Positions 42,050-50,495 of a stretch of DNA of 64,000 nt are shown in pieces (within the stretch, counting starts at the first letter, position 1; each line of letters opens with the position of its first letter). The notes under the pieces were generated by a model that saw only the letters and a program-made list of their open reading frames with translations, did not search any database and was not told where the DNA came from. Both the position numbers and the translations under genes were made by a program. The DNA comes from Ideonella margarita (lineage in GTDB: Bacteria; Pseudomonadota; Gammaproteobacteria; Burkholderiales; Burkholderiaceae_C), in NCBI RefSeq assembly GCF_038066635.1, contig NZ_JBBUTI010000008.1, positions 1 through 64,000 on the forward strand, given 5' to 3'.

Positions 42050-42844
42050 TCAGCGCGGCTCGGAGCCATGCCAGCCGCGCAGCAGCCGGCGCGAGAGGGC
42101 TTCAAACAACAGGTGGATGGCCACGCCCGTGAGCGACACCAGCACCAGCGCCGCGAACATCTTCGGGATCTCGGTGCGGAACGCCGCCTCGAGAATGCGC
42201 GAGGCCAGGCCCGTGTTGCGGCCCGCGGCACCGGCCGTGAACTCGGCCACCACGGCGCCGATCAGGCTCAAGCCGCCGGCCACCTTGAGGCCGGAGAGAA
42301 AGTACGGCAGCGCCGTGGGCAGCAGCAGGAAGCGCAGCGTTTGCCAGCGGCTGGCACGGTACAGCCGGAACAGCTCCACCAAGCCAGCGTCCGCGCTGCG
42401 CAAGCCGGCCAGCGTGTTGGCCAGCACCGGGAAGAAGGCGACGATCCAGGCGCAGATCAGCACCGTGGCGCTGGCGCTGTCGGTCAGGATCATGATCAGC
42501 GGCGCCACGGCGATGATGGGCGTGACCTGCAAGACCACCGCGAACGGCGTCAGGCTCCACTCCAGCCAGCGCGAGAGCGCAAACGCCCCGGCCAGCGCCA
42601 CGCCACCAAATGTGGCCAGGGCCAGCGCTGTGAGCGTGATGCGCACGGTGACCCACCAGCTGCCAGCCAGTGAGCCGAAGTTGTCATACAGCGTCTGCAG
42701 CACCAGCAGCGGGCCCGGCAGCAGGTAGGGCGGAATGTCCCAGAAACGGACAGCCGCCTCCCAGCCTGCAAAGAACACGCTGACGGCCAGCAGTGGCGCC
42801 AGCCAGCGGCCCGCAGGCCGTTGCTGGCGACCGGCTTCAGCCAA
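42050..42844 (-). CDS. ABC transporter permease, SsuC/TauC-like
   Basis: The 264-residue membrane permease has about six spans, the entry FWDIPPYLLPGPLLVLQTL typical of SsuC/TauC, and a coupling region in LVELFRLYRASRWQTLRFLLLPTALPYFLSGLKVA. The start is a TTG at 42844 overlapping the ATPase stop, with a strong Shine–Dalgarno (GGAG, 7 nt). No ATG or GTG lies in a usable place. It works with the adjacent ATPase and binding protein. Confidence 0.9.
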   Translation of the reverse strand: MAEAGRQQRPAGRWLAPLLAVSVFFAGWEAAVRFWDIPPYLLPGPLLVLQTLYDNFGSLAGSWWVTVRITLTALALATFGGVALAGAFALSRWLEWSLTPFAVVLQVTPIIAVAPLIMILTDSASATVLICAWIVAFFPVLANTLAGLRSADAGLVELFRLYRASRWQTLRFLLLPTALPYFLSGLKVAGGLSLIGAVVAEFTAGAAGRNTGLASRILEAAFRTEIPKMFAALVLVSLTGVAIHLLFEALSRRLLRGWHGSEPR

Positions 42845-43628
42845 GCGCTGTCTCCTCGCTGGCGCGCGCCAGCGATTCAGTCAGGCGGGCACAAGCCTGC
42901 AGATAGACCTTGGACTGGCGGAACGACGCATCACGCGGGTAGGCCGCCTTGATCTCGACCTCATCCACCACGCGACCCGGACGCGCGCTCATCACCAGCA
43001 CGCGCTGGCTCAGGAACACGGCTTCGCCGATGCTGTGCGTGACGAACACGCTGGTGAAGGCGGCCGCGCCACGGGGCTTCGGCTTCCACAGTTGCAGCAG
43101 CGCTTCGTTCAGGCCGTTGCGCGTGATTTCGTCGAGGGCCGCGAACGGCTCGTCGAGCAGCAGCAGCGAAGGCTGGGTCACGAGTGCGCGGGCGATCGCG
43201 GCGCGCATCTTCATGCCTCCCGACAACTCACGCGGCGAGCTTTCAGCAAAATCACCGAGGCCCACCAGCTGCAAGGCAGCGCGGGCGGCCTTCTCGCGGG
43301 AGTCGGCCGGCGCGCCCTGCAAGCGCAGTGGCAGCTCGACGTTGGTGGCCACATTGGCCCAAGGCATCAGCGTCGGTTCCTGGAACACGAAACCGGTGTC
43401 GCCGGCCGGGCCGCGTGCGGCCTCACCCTTGCGCAACACCTCGCCTGCGCTGGCACGGTCCAGGCCTGCCATCAGGCGCAGCACCGAGCTCTTGCCGCAC
43501 CCGGACGGGCCCAGCAAGCTGACAAATTCACCCTGACCGATCTGCATATCGACGCCTTCCAGCGCCAGCAAACCAGTCTCGTAGCGGCGGTCAACCGCCT
43601 TCAGTTCGATAAATTGAGAGGACTTCAC
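42837..43628 (-). CDS. ABC transporter ATPase, SsuB/TauB-like
   Basis: The 263-residue ATPase has Walker A GPSGCGKSS, Q-loop FVFQEPTLMPW, signature LSGGMKMR, Walker B LLLLDEPFAALD and H-loop FVTHSI. The LSGGMKMR form and PGRVVDEVEI tail are usual in nitrate/sulphonate/taurine ATPases. The start is a GTG at 43628 by family length; a GTG at 43706 would add 26 residues and cannot be excluded. First gene of this transporter operon. Confidence 0.9.
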   Translation of the reverse strand: MKSSQFIELKAVDRRYETGLLALEGVDMQIGQGEFVSLLGPSGCGKSSVLRLMAGLDRASAGEVLRKGEAARGPAGDTGFVFQEPTLMPWANVATNVELPLRLQGAPADSREKAARAALQLVGLGDFAESSPRELSGGMKMRAAIARALVTQPSLLLLDEPFAALDEITRNGLNEALLQLWKPKPRGAAAFTSVFVTHSIGEAVFLSQRVLVMSARPGRVVDEVEIKAAYPRDASFRQSKVYLQACARLTESLARASEETALG

Positions 43629-43754
43629 GGGCCGAACTTTATCGCGAGCTGGAAAACCACCCGCCAAAGTACCCGACTGCGGCCATGTCGGCGTGCCCTT
43701 TTTCACCTTGATTTTCCGTGTGGCTCATGTGGTGAGCCACCTTGAGAAAGCAGC

Positions 43755-44663
43755 TCAGCGCACCGGCTCGTCCGTCTGCACCAGCACGCTGGATGCAGCC
43801 GCCACCACATGCGCCGTGAGCTCGGCCGCCATCGGCAAACTCTGGCGGCATTGCCAGTAGAGCGGCACCCGCCATTCGGCTTGCGGCCCCAGCGCCACCA
43901 GGCGCCCGTCGGCCAAGGCGGCGCGCACCAGCGGCTCGGGGTTCATGCCCCAGCCCAGGCCGGCCAGGCTGGCATCCACAAAGGCTTGCGTGGCCGGCAA
44001 CCAGTGCGTGGGCGGGCTCGCATTCACGGCGCCCTGCTGCTCCATCCACTGGGCTTGCAGCCGGTCGCGGCGGCTGAAAGTGAGGCACGGCGCGGCGGCC
44101 AGGGCCGATGCGTTCACGCCGTCCGCAAAGTGGCGCGCCATGAAAGCCGGGCTGGCCGTGGCCACATACCGCAGCGCCCCCAGCGGCACGCTGCGGCACC
44201 CGGGCACCGGCTTGGCCAGCGCGGTGATGGCGGCCACCACCTGGCCGGCGCGCAGGTGGTCGGCGGTGTGTTCCTGATCTTCCAGATGCACATCCAGCAG
44301 CACCGGCAAACTGGCCGCCACGGCCGCCGCGGCGGGCACGAACCAGGTGGCCAGGCTGTCGGCATTCACGGCCAGCGGCAAGGTGACAGGCGCTGCCGCT
44401 TCACCGGCCAGACCGGGCAAGCGCTGGTGCAAGGCCTGCTCGAGCAAGGCCACTTCTTCGGCATGCCGACACAGCGCCAAGCCGGCCGATGTGGCGCGGG
44501 TGGGCAGCTCACGCACCACCAGCACCTGGCCGCAGCGTTCTTCCAGCAAGCGCACGCGCTGCGACACCGCAGACGGCGTCAGGTGCAGGGCCCGGGCCGC
44601 GCGCTCGAAGCTGCCTTCGCGCACCACCGTGGCCAGTGCGTTGAGCAAGGCGTAATCGAACAT
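43755..44663 (-). CDS. argP: LysR-family regulator ArgP (IciA)
   Basis: The 302-residue regulator has the ArgP-type HTH: YALLNALATVVREGSFERAA and LHLTPSAVSQRVRLLEERCG. The effector domain has LPLAVNADSLATWFVPAA, the ArgP family pattern. ArgP senses Lys/Arg and in E. coli activates argO, which lies divergently here. The start is the ATG at 44663; one at 44672 is also possible. Upstream frames that extend far are shadows of argO and the EamA gene. Confidence 0.93.
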   Translation of the reverse strand: MFDYALLNALATVVREGSFERAARALHLTPSAVSQRVRLLEERCGQVLVVRELPTRATSAGLALCRHAEEVALLEQALHQRLPGLAGEAAAPVTLPLAVNADSLATWFVPAAAAVAASLPVLLDVHLEDQEHTADHLRAGQVVAAITALAKPVPGCRSVPLGALRYVATASPAFMARHFADGVNASALAAAPCLTFSRRDRLQAQWMEQQGAVNASPPTHWLPATQAFVDASLAGLGWGMNPEPLVRAALADGRLVALGPQAEWRVPLYWQCRQSLPMAAELTAHVVAAASSVLVQTDEPVR

Positions 44664-44723
44664 CTTCAGCATCTCTTCAGGGGCTGAAGCAAGTCTAACT
44701 GGCGGTGGTGCGCCGGCCCGGGC

Positions 44724-45377
44724 ATGCTGCGCGGCATGCTGAATCTCTGGCCTTTTCCCCTTGATGCCGCGCTGGGTGGCTTCGTCTTGAGCCTCGGACT
44801 GATCGTCGCGATTGGCGCCCAGAACGCCTTCGTGCTGCGCCAGGGTCTGCGCCGTGAACACGTCGGCGTGCTGGTGCTGGCCTGCAGCCTGAGTGACGCC
44901 GTGCTGATGGCCATTGGCGTGGCCGGCCTGGGCAGCCTGATTGGCGAGAGCGTCTGGCTGGCGCGTGGCCTGGCTGCCGTCGGCATGGCCTTCCTGCTGC
45001 TGTACGGCCTCCGGTCGCTGAAGCAAGCGATGCACCCCGGCAGCCTGGAGGCCGCACAAGGCCCGGCCCTGAGTCTGCGTGCCGCACTCATGCAACTGAC
45101 CGCCTTTACCTTGCTCAACCCGCATGTCTACCTCGACACCGTGCTGCTGGTGGGCTCGGTAGGTGCCCAGCAACCCGACGCCTCGGCGCGGGTGGCCTTC
45201 GTGGCCGGTGCGGCCTCTGCCAGTGTGCTGTGGTTCACCGCGCTGGGTTATGGCGCGCGGTGGCTGTCGCCGCTGTTCGCGCGGCGCCGGGCCTGGCAGG
45301 TGCTGGACGTGGTGATCGGCCTGATGATGATCGCGCTGGCGGTGTCGCTGTGGCCGATGGTGCTGGGCACCGTGTAG
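44724..45377 (+). CDS. argO: Arginine exporter (LysE/ArgO family)
   Basis: The 217-residue inner-membrane exporter has about six spans, the LysE-family core LGLIVAIGAQNAFVLRQGLR and the loop LTAFTLLNPHVYLDTVLLVG. The argP–argO divergent pair is a classical arginine-homeostasis unit. It avoids toxic arginine or canavanine build-up. An adjacent cyanophycin pathway would release arginine, which gives export a clear use. The start could also be the ATG at 44736. Confidence 0.93.
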   Translation: MLRGMLNLWPFPLDAALGGFVLSLGLIVAIGAQNAFVLRQGLRREHVGVLVLACSLSDAVLMAIGVAGLGSLIGESVWLARGLAAVGMAFLLLYGLRSLKQAMHPGSLEAAQGPALSLRAALMQLTAFTLLNPHVYLDTVLLVGSVGAQQPDASARVAFVAGAASASVLWFTALGYGARWLSPLFARRRAWQVLDVVIGLMMIALAVSLWPMVLGTV

Positions 45378-45386
45378 GCTTCGCCC

Positions 45387-46355
45387 ATGTTGCTTGGAAG
45401 CTTGTTTGCCCTGCTCGCGGGCCTGATGTGGGGGCTGGTGTTTGTCGGCCCCACCTTGTTGGCCGATTACCCGGCCGTGATGCTGTCGTTCGGACGCTAC
45501 CTGGCCTTCGGCCTGATCGCGCTGCCGCTGGGCTGGATGGACCGCCATGCGCTGCGCCAGTTCAGCCGAGGCGACTGGCTCGAAGCCCTGAAGCTGTCGA
45601 TGGTCGGCAATGTGCTCTATTACCTGTGCCTCTCGGCCGCCATCCAGCGGGCCGGCGGGCCGTTGCCCACCATGCTGATCGGCACGCTGCCGGTCGTGAT
45701 CGCCATCACCTCGAACCTGCGCGATGCGCGCCGTGACGGCCGCCTGCCGTGGCTGAAGCTGGCCCCGTCGCTGGGCCTGATCGCGGCGGGCATCGCGCTG
45801 GTCAACCAGGTGGAGCTGGCCCATCTGCGCGCTGATCCGAACGCCGATGCAGGCCGCTACGCCGTCGGCGCCTTGCTGGCCCTGGGCGCCGTGGTCTGCT
45901 GGACCTGGTACCCCATCCGCAATGCCGACTGGCTGCGCCACCACACCGACCGCAGCCCGCGCGCCTGGGCCACCGCCCAGGGCCTGACCACGCTGCCGCT
46001 GGCAGTGCTGGGCACGGCCGGCACCTGGCTGTGGTTCAGCCTGACCGACGCCCCCTGGCAGATGCCCTTCGGCCCGCGCCCCGAGGCCTATGTGAGCCTG
46101 ATGCTGGCCATCGGTTTGCTGTCGTCGTGGCTCGGCACGCTGTGCTGGAACGAGGCCAGCCAGCGCCTGCCCACCACGCTGGTGGGCCAGTTGATCGTGT
46201 TCGAGACCCTCTCCGCGCTGGCCTACGCCTACCTGCTGCGCCGCACCTGGCCTGAGCCGGCCACGCTGGCTGGCGTGGCGTTGCTGGTGGCGGGCGTGAT
46301 GTGGGCGCTGCGCGTGCGCCCGGAACCGCTGGCCGCAGAAGCCGCTCCGCACTGA
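45387..46355 (+). CDS. EamA/DMT-superfamily transporter
   Basis: The 322-residue protein has about ten membrane segments in two five-helix halves, with the EamA patterns LFALLAGLMWGLVFVGPTLL, LSFGRYLAFGLIALPL and, near the end, TTLVGQLIVFETLSALAYAY. A hydrophilic loop with DPNADAGRY separates the halves. Substrate unknown (amino acids or metabolites). It starts 9 nt after the argO stop in the same direction, so they may be cotranscribed. Confidence 0.88.
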   Translation: MLLGSLFALLAGLMWGLVFVGPTLLADYPAVMLSFGRYLAFGLIALPLGWMDRHALRQFSRGDWLEALKLSMVGNVLYYLCLSAAIQRAGGPLPTMLIGTLPVVIAITSNLRDARRDGRLPWLKLAPSLGLIAAGIALVNQVELAHLRADPNADAGRYAVGALLALGAVVCWTWYPIRNADWLRHHTDRSPRAWATAQGLTTLPLAVLGTAGTWLWFSLTDAPWQMPFGPRPEAYVSLMLAIGLLSSWLGTLCWNEASQRLPTTLVGQLIVFETLSALAYAYLLRRTWPEPATLAGVALLVAGVMWALRVRPEPLAAEAAPH

Positions 46356-46417
46356 GCGGGCTCAAGCCGCCCCCATGGCAGCCGATAAGACAGAACTGAA
46401 CTGCCCGGGCCGCTGCC

Positions 46418-47455
46418 ATGCTGACCTCTGAATCCTCTGTCCTGAAGATCCTGCTCGTTGATGACTCCGCCTCGCACCGCATGGTGCTGGCGGCCGAGCT
46501 GGACGCCATGGGACACGACACGGTGGAGGCAGACTGTGCGGAAGACGCCTTGCGCCTGTACAAGCTGGAGCGTCCCGACATCGTGCTGATGGACGTGGAG
46601 ATGCCCGGCCACAACGGCCACTGGGCCGCCCACCAGATCCGCCTGAGTGACCCGGAAGCCTGGACGCCGATCATCTTCCTGTCGGGCCTGGCCCGCGACG
46701 ACGACCTGGCCGCAGGCATTGATGCCGGCGGCGACGATTACCTGTTCAAACCCGTGTCACCGGTGGTGCTGCAAGCCAAGTTGCGGGCCATGCAGCGCCT
46801 GCGGGCACTCAGCCAGCAGCTACTCACGCTGACCGACCAGCTCCGCGCCAGCAACGCCGACCTGCAGGAGCTGTCGCTCAGAGACCCGCTGACCGGGCTG
46901 ACCAACCGACGCGGCCTGGACATCCGCCTGGACGAGGAATTGCGCGCCGCCCGCCGCGAAAAACTGCCCCTGACCGTGCTGCTGCTCGACGTCGACAACT
47001 TCAAGCTCTACAACGACACCGCCGGCCACTTGCAGGGCGATGACTGCCTGCGGCGCATCGGCCAGTTGCTGGCAGGCACCTGCCGCCGCCCGCGTGACCT
47101 GGCAGCCCGCTTTGGCGGCGAAGAGTTCGTGATCCTGCTGCCGGGCACCTCGCACTCGGGCGCGATGCTGTTTGCCAAGGCGCTGCGGCGCACGGTGCAC
47201 CAGCTGGCCCTGCCGCACCCGGCCCACGGCGGCGAGCGCTGCGTGACGATTTCCGGCGGCATCAGCACCGCCGTGCCCGACGGCAACAGCACGATCGAAT
47301 CGCTGCTTTCGCGCGCCGATGCCGCGCTCTACACGGCCAAATCCCTCGGCCGTGACCGCTTCTTCTGCTTCGAGACGCAGACCGACACCACCACCGGTGT
47401 GGCCGAGGCGGCCAACTACGACCGCGACAAGGGCAGCTCGGCCGACCTGTTCTGA
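46418..47455 (+). CDS. Response regulator diguanylate cyclase (REC–GGDEF)
   Basis: The 345-residue protein has a receiver domain (LLVDDS; phospho-acceptor Asp59 in DIVLMDVEMPG; Lys111 in LFKP). A short coiled linker (about 118–150) and a GGDEF domain follow: DPLTGLTNRRG, LLLDVDNFKLYND and the active site GGEEF (233–237). An inhibitory RxxD site (RPRD, 224–227) is five residues before it, so product inhibition is likely. It makes c-di-GMP in response to phosphorylation; no cognate kinase lies nearby. WspR-like in layout. Confidence 0.93.
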   Translation: MLTSESSVLKILLVDDSASHRMVLAAELDAMGHDTVEADCAEDALRLYKLERPDIVLMDVEMPGHNGHWAAHQIRLSDPEAWTPIIFLSGLARDDDLAAGIDAGGDDYLFKPVSPVVLQAKLRAMQRLRALSQQLLTLTDQLRASNADLQELSLRDPLTGLTNRRGLDIRLDEELRAARREKLPLTVLLLDVDNFKLYNDTAGHLQGDDCLRRIGQLLAGTCRRPRDLAARFGGEEFVILLPGTSHSGAMLFAKALRRTVHQLALPHPAHGGERCVTISGGISTAVPDGNSTIESLLSRADAALYTAKSLGRDRFFCFETQTDTTTGVAEAANYDRDKGSSADLF

Positions 47456-47486
47456 GCGGGCGTCAGCGCTTCAGGGCCTGGCCGCT

Positions 47487-47852
47487 TCAGCGACGCAGCC
47501 GGCAGGCATCGCCGCTGGCTTCGCGGCGCACTTCCACGCAATCGAGCTTGGCCGCGTACAGCAGCTCCATCGCGCGCCAGATGTAGCCGCAGAGGTTCTC
47601 CAGCGTGGCCGGCCCCAGGCCCGCCACTTCATCGAGGAAGCGGTGGTCGAGTTCGCGGCGCAGGGTTTCGATCGCCCGGCGCAGATGGCCGAGGTCCACC
47701 ACCATGCCGCTGCCGGCTTCCGGCTGGCCGGCCAGCGTGATCTGGGCGATGTAGGTGTGGCCGTGGATGCGCAGGCTGGGCTCGACGTCCACGTTGCGGC
47801 GCAGGGTGTGCGCGGCTTCGAAATAAAAGGTCTGGCTGAGTTCGTACTTCAT
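47487..47852 (-). CDS. queD: 6-carboxytetrahydropterin synthase-like protein (QueD family)
   Basis: QueD converts dihydroneopterin triphosphate to CPH4 in queuosine synthesis. The 121-residue protein has zinc ligands in FEAAH and RIHGHTY, the Asp-His of RRELDHRFLDEV, and a Glu near the C-terminus (VEVRRE). However, the Cys expected four residues before HGH (C27 in E. coli, KCGRLHGH) is Ser here (PSLRIHGH). The gene is 21 nt downstream of queE, which supports the pathway. Either another residue replaces the Cys or this clade uses an altered mechanism. Confidence 0.85.
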   Translation of the reverse strand: MKYELSQTFYFEAAHTLRRNVDVEPSLRIHGHTYIAQITLAGQPEAGSGMVVDLGHLRRAIETLRRELDHRFLDEVAGLGPATLENLCGYIWRAMELLYAAKLDCVEVRREASGDACRLRR

Positions 47853-47873
47853 GGCGTTGTCCTTCGGGGCGCT

Positions 47874-48506
47874 TCAGCGGAAGCCCAGCACTTTGTGGGT
47901 CTGCACCGACAGGCGCCAGCGCGGGTCAGCCATGCAGAACTCGGTGGCAAGCTGGGCATTGCGGCGCGCCAGCGGGCCGTCCATGGCCTGCACGAAATGG
48001 TGCTCGAACGGCAGCTCGGCCAAGGCGGCCAGGTCCAGGCCGTCCTGCGGAATCACCACCTTCAGCTCCTGCCCCTGCGTGACGCGCAAGGTGCTGCCAG
48101 CCTTCGGGCTGACGCACAGCCAGTCGATGCCGGCCGGCGGCTCGACGGTGCCGTTGGTTTCCACGGCGATCTCGAAGCCTTCAGCATGCAGCGCCTGCAC
48201 CAGTGCGTCGTCGACCTGCAGCAGGGGCTCGCCGCCGGTCAGCACCACCAGGCGTGCGCCGCGCTCGTTCGGCCACTGCGCAGCCACCATCGCGGCCAGC
48301 TCGGGCGCGGTGGGGTACTTGCCGCCCAGGGTGCCGTCGGTGCCGACGAAGTCGGTGTCGCAGAACTGGCAGACGGCGCTGGCGCGATCTTCCTCACGGC
48401 CCGTCCAGAGGTTGCAGCCGGCAAAGCGGCAGAACACCGCGGCGCGCCCGGCATTGGCGCCTTCCCCTTGCAGGGTGTAGAAGATTTCCTTGACGCTGTA
48501 GGTCAT
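47874..48506 (-). CDS. queE: 7-carboxy-7-deazaguanine synthase (radical SAM)
   Basis: Converts CPH4 to 7-carboxy-7-deazaguanine for queuosine. The 210-residue protein starts MTYSVKEIFYTLQGEG. Its radical-SAM cluster motif is CX14CX2C (CNLWTGREEDRASAVCQFC), the expanded form known from Burkholderia QueE. It also has TGGEPLLQ and VETNGTVEPPAG. The ATG at 48506 is set by family alignment. Likely cotranscribed with queD. Confidence 0.95.
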   Translation of the reverse strand: MTYSVKEIFYTLQGEGANAGRAAVFCRFAGCNLWTGREEDRASAVCQFCDTDFVGTDGTLGGKYPTAPELAAMVAAQWPNERGARLVVLTGGEPLLQVDDALVQALHAEGFEIAVETNGTVEPPAGIDWLCVSPKAGSTLRVTQGQELKVVIPQDGLDLAALAELPFEHHFVQAMDGPLARRNAQLATEFCMADPRWRLSVQTHKVLGFR

Positions 48507-48607
48507 GGCAGCAACGGGTGGGTCGCAAAACAGGCGACGCCCGGGAGGGTGGAACACCCCTCGATTGTCGGTCATGGGCGCGTTGTGCGCTGCGCCACAA
48601 TGCCCGC

Positions 48608-49198
48608 ATGGCATCAAAACCTGCGCACGGGCACCCGCTGGACGACTGGCTGCCGCAGCACCAGTTCAGTGAAACCCACAGCACGCTGGTGGCCGCCACA
48701 CCCGCCCGCTGCCTGGCCGCCGCGGCCGCGCTGAACCCCGACGACGACCGACTCATCGGTGCTGCACTGGCCCTGCGTGAAGCCCCGGGCCGGCTGGCCG
48801 AGGCGCTGGGGTTGCGCGGCGCACTCAGCCAGCGTCGGCGCTTCGGCCTGCAAGACTTTCTGCTGTTGGAGAACGACGGCGTGCACCGCCTGGTCTACGG
48901 CCTGGTCGGGCAGTTCTGGCGCGCCGACTACGGGCTGCGGGTGATGAACACGCCCGAGCAATTCCGCGCTTTTGATGAGGCCGGCGTGGCTCGGCTGGCG
49001 CTGAGCTTTCACACCGAGCCGGAAGCCGGCGGCCAGCGCACGCGGCTGATCACCACCACCCGCTTGTTCGGCCCCGACGCCCAGACCCTGGCGCGGCTGC
49101 GGCCCTACTGGTGGCTGATCCGGCCGGTCAGCGGATTGATCCGCCAGCGGCTGCTGGGCACGGTCCGGAGAAGCGCCGAAGCCACCGCCGCCGGTTGA
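48608..49198 (+). CDS. Conserved protein, possibly START/cyclase-like, function unknown
   Basis: The 196-residue protein has no confident family. The C-terminal pattern TRLITTTRLFGPDAQTLARL followed by RPYWWLIRPVSGLIRQRLLG resembles uncharacterised polyketide-cyclase/START-like proteins in which a TRV…D…RR.F..YW...P.SG..R pattern recurs; that is recalled, not checked. No signal or membrane segment. Convergent with glcF, the two stops lying 1 nt apart. Confidence 0.65.
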   Translation: MASKPAHGHPLDDWLPQHQFSETHSTLVAATPARCLAAAAALNPDDDRLIGAALALREAPGRLAEALGLRGALSQRRRFGLQDFLLLENDGVHRLVYGLVGQFWRADYGLRVMNTPEQFRAFDEAGVARLALSFHTEPEAGGQRTRLITTTRLFGPDAQTLARLRPYWWLIRPVSGLIRQRLLGTVRRSAEATAAG

Positions 49199-50479
49199 TC
49201 AGCGCAGCTCGGGCAGGGCCTCGTCGAGCACTTCCACCCAGTGCCGCACCGGGCGATCACTGCCCGATTGCAGGTGCTGGATGCAGCCGATGTTGGCCGA
49301 CACGATGGTCTCGGCCTGCACGGGCTCCAGGGCCTTGAGCTTGCGGTCGCGCAGTTGCAACGCCAGCTCGGGCTGCAGCACCGAGTAAGTACCGGCCGAG
49401 CCGCAGCACAGGTGGCTGTCGCAAGGCGCGGTCTGCACCGCAAAGCCGAGCTCAGCCAGGTGGGTCTCCACGCCGCCGCGCAGTTGCTGGCCGTGCTGCA
49501 AGGTGCAAGGCGGGTGGTAGGCCAGCGGCGTGGGCTCGAAGCTGTCGGCCTCGTGGCGGCTGCGGCGGCTGCTGATCAGCGGCTTGAGCTTGGGCACGAG
49601 GTCAGGCAGCAACTCGCTCAGGTCGCGCGTCAGGGCGCTGATGCGCTCGGCCTTCTGGGCGTAGTCCGGGTCATGGGCCAGCGCGTGGCCGTAGTCTTTC
49701 ACCGTTGCGCCGCAGCCCGAGGCATTCATCACGATGGCCTCGACGCTGCCCGCTTCGGTCAGGCCCTCCACCAGCGGCCACCAGGCGTCGATGTTGCGAC
49801 GCATGTCGGCCAGGCCACCCTCCTGGTCGTTCAGGTGGCTGCGAATGGCGCCGCAGCAACCGGCGCTGTCGGCCACCACGGTCTGGATGCCGGCGGCGTC
49901 GAGCACGCGGGCGGTGGCCGAGTTGATGTTGGGCATCATCGCCGGCTGCACGCAGCCCATCAGCATCAAGACCTTGCGGGCATGCGTGCGGGTGGGCCAG
50001 CGGTGCGCGGCTGCGCCACTGCGCGCCGGCACCTTGTGCTTGAGCGACTTGGGCAGCAGCGGCCGCACCACCTGGCCCATCTTCATGGCCGGCGCGAACA
50101 GCGGCGAGGTCAAGCCTTCCTTGAGCAACCAGCGCACCGCGCGCTCGGGCGCCGGACGCTCAACCTTCTGGTCGACCAGCTTGCGGCCGATCTCCACAAG
50201 GTGGCCGTATTGCACGCCGCTCGGGCAGGTCGATTCGCAGTTGCGGCAGGTCAGGCAGCGGTCCAGGTGCTGCTGGGTGGACCGGCTCACCGCCCCGCCC
50301 TCCAGCACCTGCTTCATCAGGTAGATGCGGCCGCGCGGGCCGTCGAGCTCGTCGCCCAGCAGCTGGTAGGTCGGGCAGGTGGCGGTGCAGAAGCCGCAGT
50401 GCACGCACTTGCGCAGGATGGCCTCGGCGGCCTCGCCGTCAGGGGTGCCGGCGTACTCGGGGGCAAGTTGGGTTTGCAT
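49199..50479 (-). CDS. glcF: Glycolate oxidase iron-sulphur subunit
   Basis: The 426-residue subunit of membrane-associated glycolate dehydrogenase carries two 4Fe-4S motifs, CVHCGFCTATCPTY (about residue 31) and CLTCRNCESTCPSG (about 75). Two CCG-type domains follow with CCGAIRSH and CDSHLCCGSAGTYS. It passes electrons from GlcD/GlcE to quinone. Third gene of glcD–glcE–glcF. Confidence 0.96.
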   Translation of the reverse strand: MQTQLAPEYAGTPDGEAAEAILRKCVHCGFCTATCPTYQLLGDELDGPRGRIYLMKQVLEGGAVSRSTQQHLDRCLTCRNCESTCPSGVQYGHLVEIGRKLVDQKVERPAPERAVRWLLKEGLTSPLFAPAMKMGQVVRPLLPKSLKHKVPARSGAAAHRWPTRTHARKVLMLMGCVQPAMMPNINSATARVLDAAGIQTVVADSAGCCGAIRSHLNDQEGGLADMRRNIDAWWPLVEGLTEAGSVEAIVMNASGCGATVKDYGHALAHDPDYAQKAERISALTRDLSELLPDLVPKLKPLISSRRSRHEADSFEPTPLAYHPPCTLQHGQQLRGGVETHLAELGFAVQTAPCDSHLCCGSAGTYSVLQPELALQLRDRKLKALEPVQAETIVSANIGCIQHLQSGSDRPVRHWVEVLDEALPELR

Positions 50480-50495
50480 GGCGTCGTCGGCGGCG

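Noticed and set aside
43755..46352. An 865-codon minus-strand open frame across argP, argO and the EamA gene.
   Set aside because: Only its last part (argP) has family similarity. The rest is antisense to two well-supported membrane protein genes.
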